41,778 bases of DNA from Paracoccus sp. MC1862 (GTDB lineage Bacteria; Pseudomonadota; Alphaproteobacteria; Rhodobacterales; Rhodobacteraceae): positions 1 through 41,778 of the forward strand of contig NZ_CP067230.1 of assembly GCF_016617715.1 (NCBI RefSeq), given 5' to 3'. Each line of letters opens with the position of its first letter. Within the stretch, counting starts at the first letter, position 1. This document shows, piece after piece, positions 41,778 through 41,778 of this stretch. The translations under genes and the position numbers were made by a program. The notes under the pieces are model-generated. The model saw nothing but the letters and a program-made list of their open reading frames with translations. It searched no databases and was not told where the DNA came from.

Positions 41778-41778
41778 T

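Noticed and set aside
1..41778. tRNA, rRNA or CRISPR features
   Set aside because: No CRISPR-like repeat-spacer array or recognisable rRNA segment was seen on either strand; a tRNA scan by eye found no convincing cloverleaf, but this was not computed.

Overview
The window reads as one accessory replicon of an alphaproteobacterium, most likely Rhodobacterales and Paracoccus-like. This rests on very high GC, an RPA-family RepA with iterons, a compact ParA/ribbon-helix-helix pair and succinoglycan-type exo genes; no marker gene fixes the genus. A perfect DnaA box and a GC palindrome lie at the extreme right end. Tandem AT-rich 11-mers, six RepA iterons and repA lie at the extreme left. The simplest reading is a complete circular plasmid of about 41.8 kb opened at its origin (inference).

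Layout: (1) 1-1257, origin and repA. (2) 1395-6748, an orphan lasso-type nucleotidyltransferase, an ExoU-like glycosyltransferase, an ExoK-like glycanase, the polymerase ExoQ and the priming enzyme ExoY. (3) 7066-12721, a complete lasso-peptide operon: a 45-residue precursor, a split leader-binding protein (B1) and peptidase (B2), an asparagine-synthetase-like cyclase (C), an HPr-kinase-like kinase (K) and an ABC exporter (D). (4) 12697-18698, leftward exoL-exoA-exoM-exoP plus a small ExoX-like membrane protein. (5) 19239-21649, two glycoside-hydrolase-like proteins that share an unusual N-terminal module. (6) 21946-24614, partition genes with flanking repeats, a wrecked resolvase gene and an IS6-family element carrying its own resolvase and a decayed transposase. 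(7) 24833-30903, a universal stress protein, two lower-GC glycosyltransferases, a Wzx flippase and a phosphoribosyltransferase/HAD-like protein. (8) 31575-33440, a DUF1593-type protein with carbohydrate-binding modules. (9) 33821-39915, a leftward CDP-sugar cassette (cytidylyltransferase, SDR, SAF-domain oxidoreductase, RmlC-like epimerase) with a GT2 enzyme and an acyltransferase. (10) 40571-41551, a second ExoU-like glycosyltransferase, followed by the origin.

Most genes make and export one exopolysaccharide by the Wzx/Wzy route. ExoY loads the first sugar on undecaprenyl phosphate; ExoA, ExoL, ExoM and several GT2/GT4 enzymes extend it. The Wzx protein flips the unit, ExoQ polymerises it and ExoP controls chain length; glycanases trim it and the acyltransferase decorates it. 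No outer-membrane exporter (ExoF/Wza type), pyruvyltransferase, ExoO or ExoH homologue was recognised, so the pathway probably relies on other replicons or the polymer differs from succinoglycan.

The most notable content is the lasso-peptide system inserted between exoY and exoP. Its precursor has the YxxPxLxxxG leader motif and a leader Thr at -2. It has a single Asp placed to close a 9-residue ring with Gly1, and a C-terminal Ser that suits phosphorylation by the clustered kinase. This makes it a candidate phosphorylated lasso peptide of the paeninodin type, carried on an exopolysaccharide plasmid.
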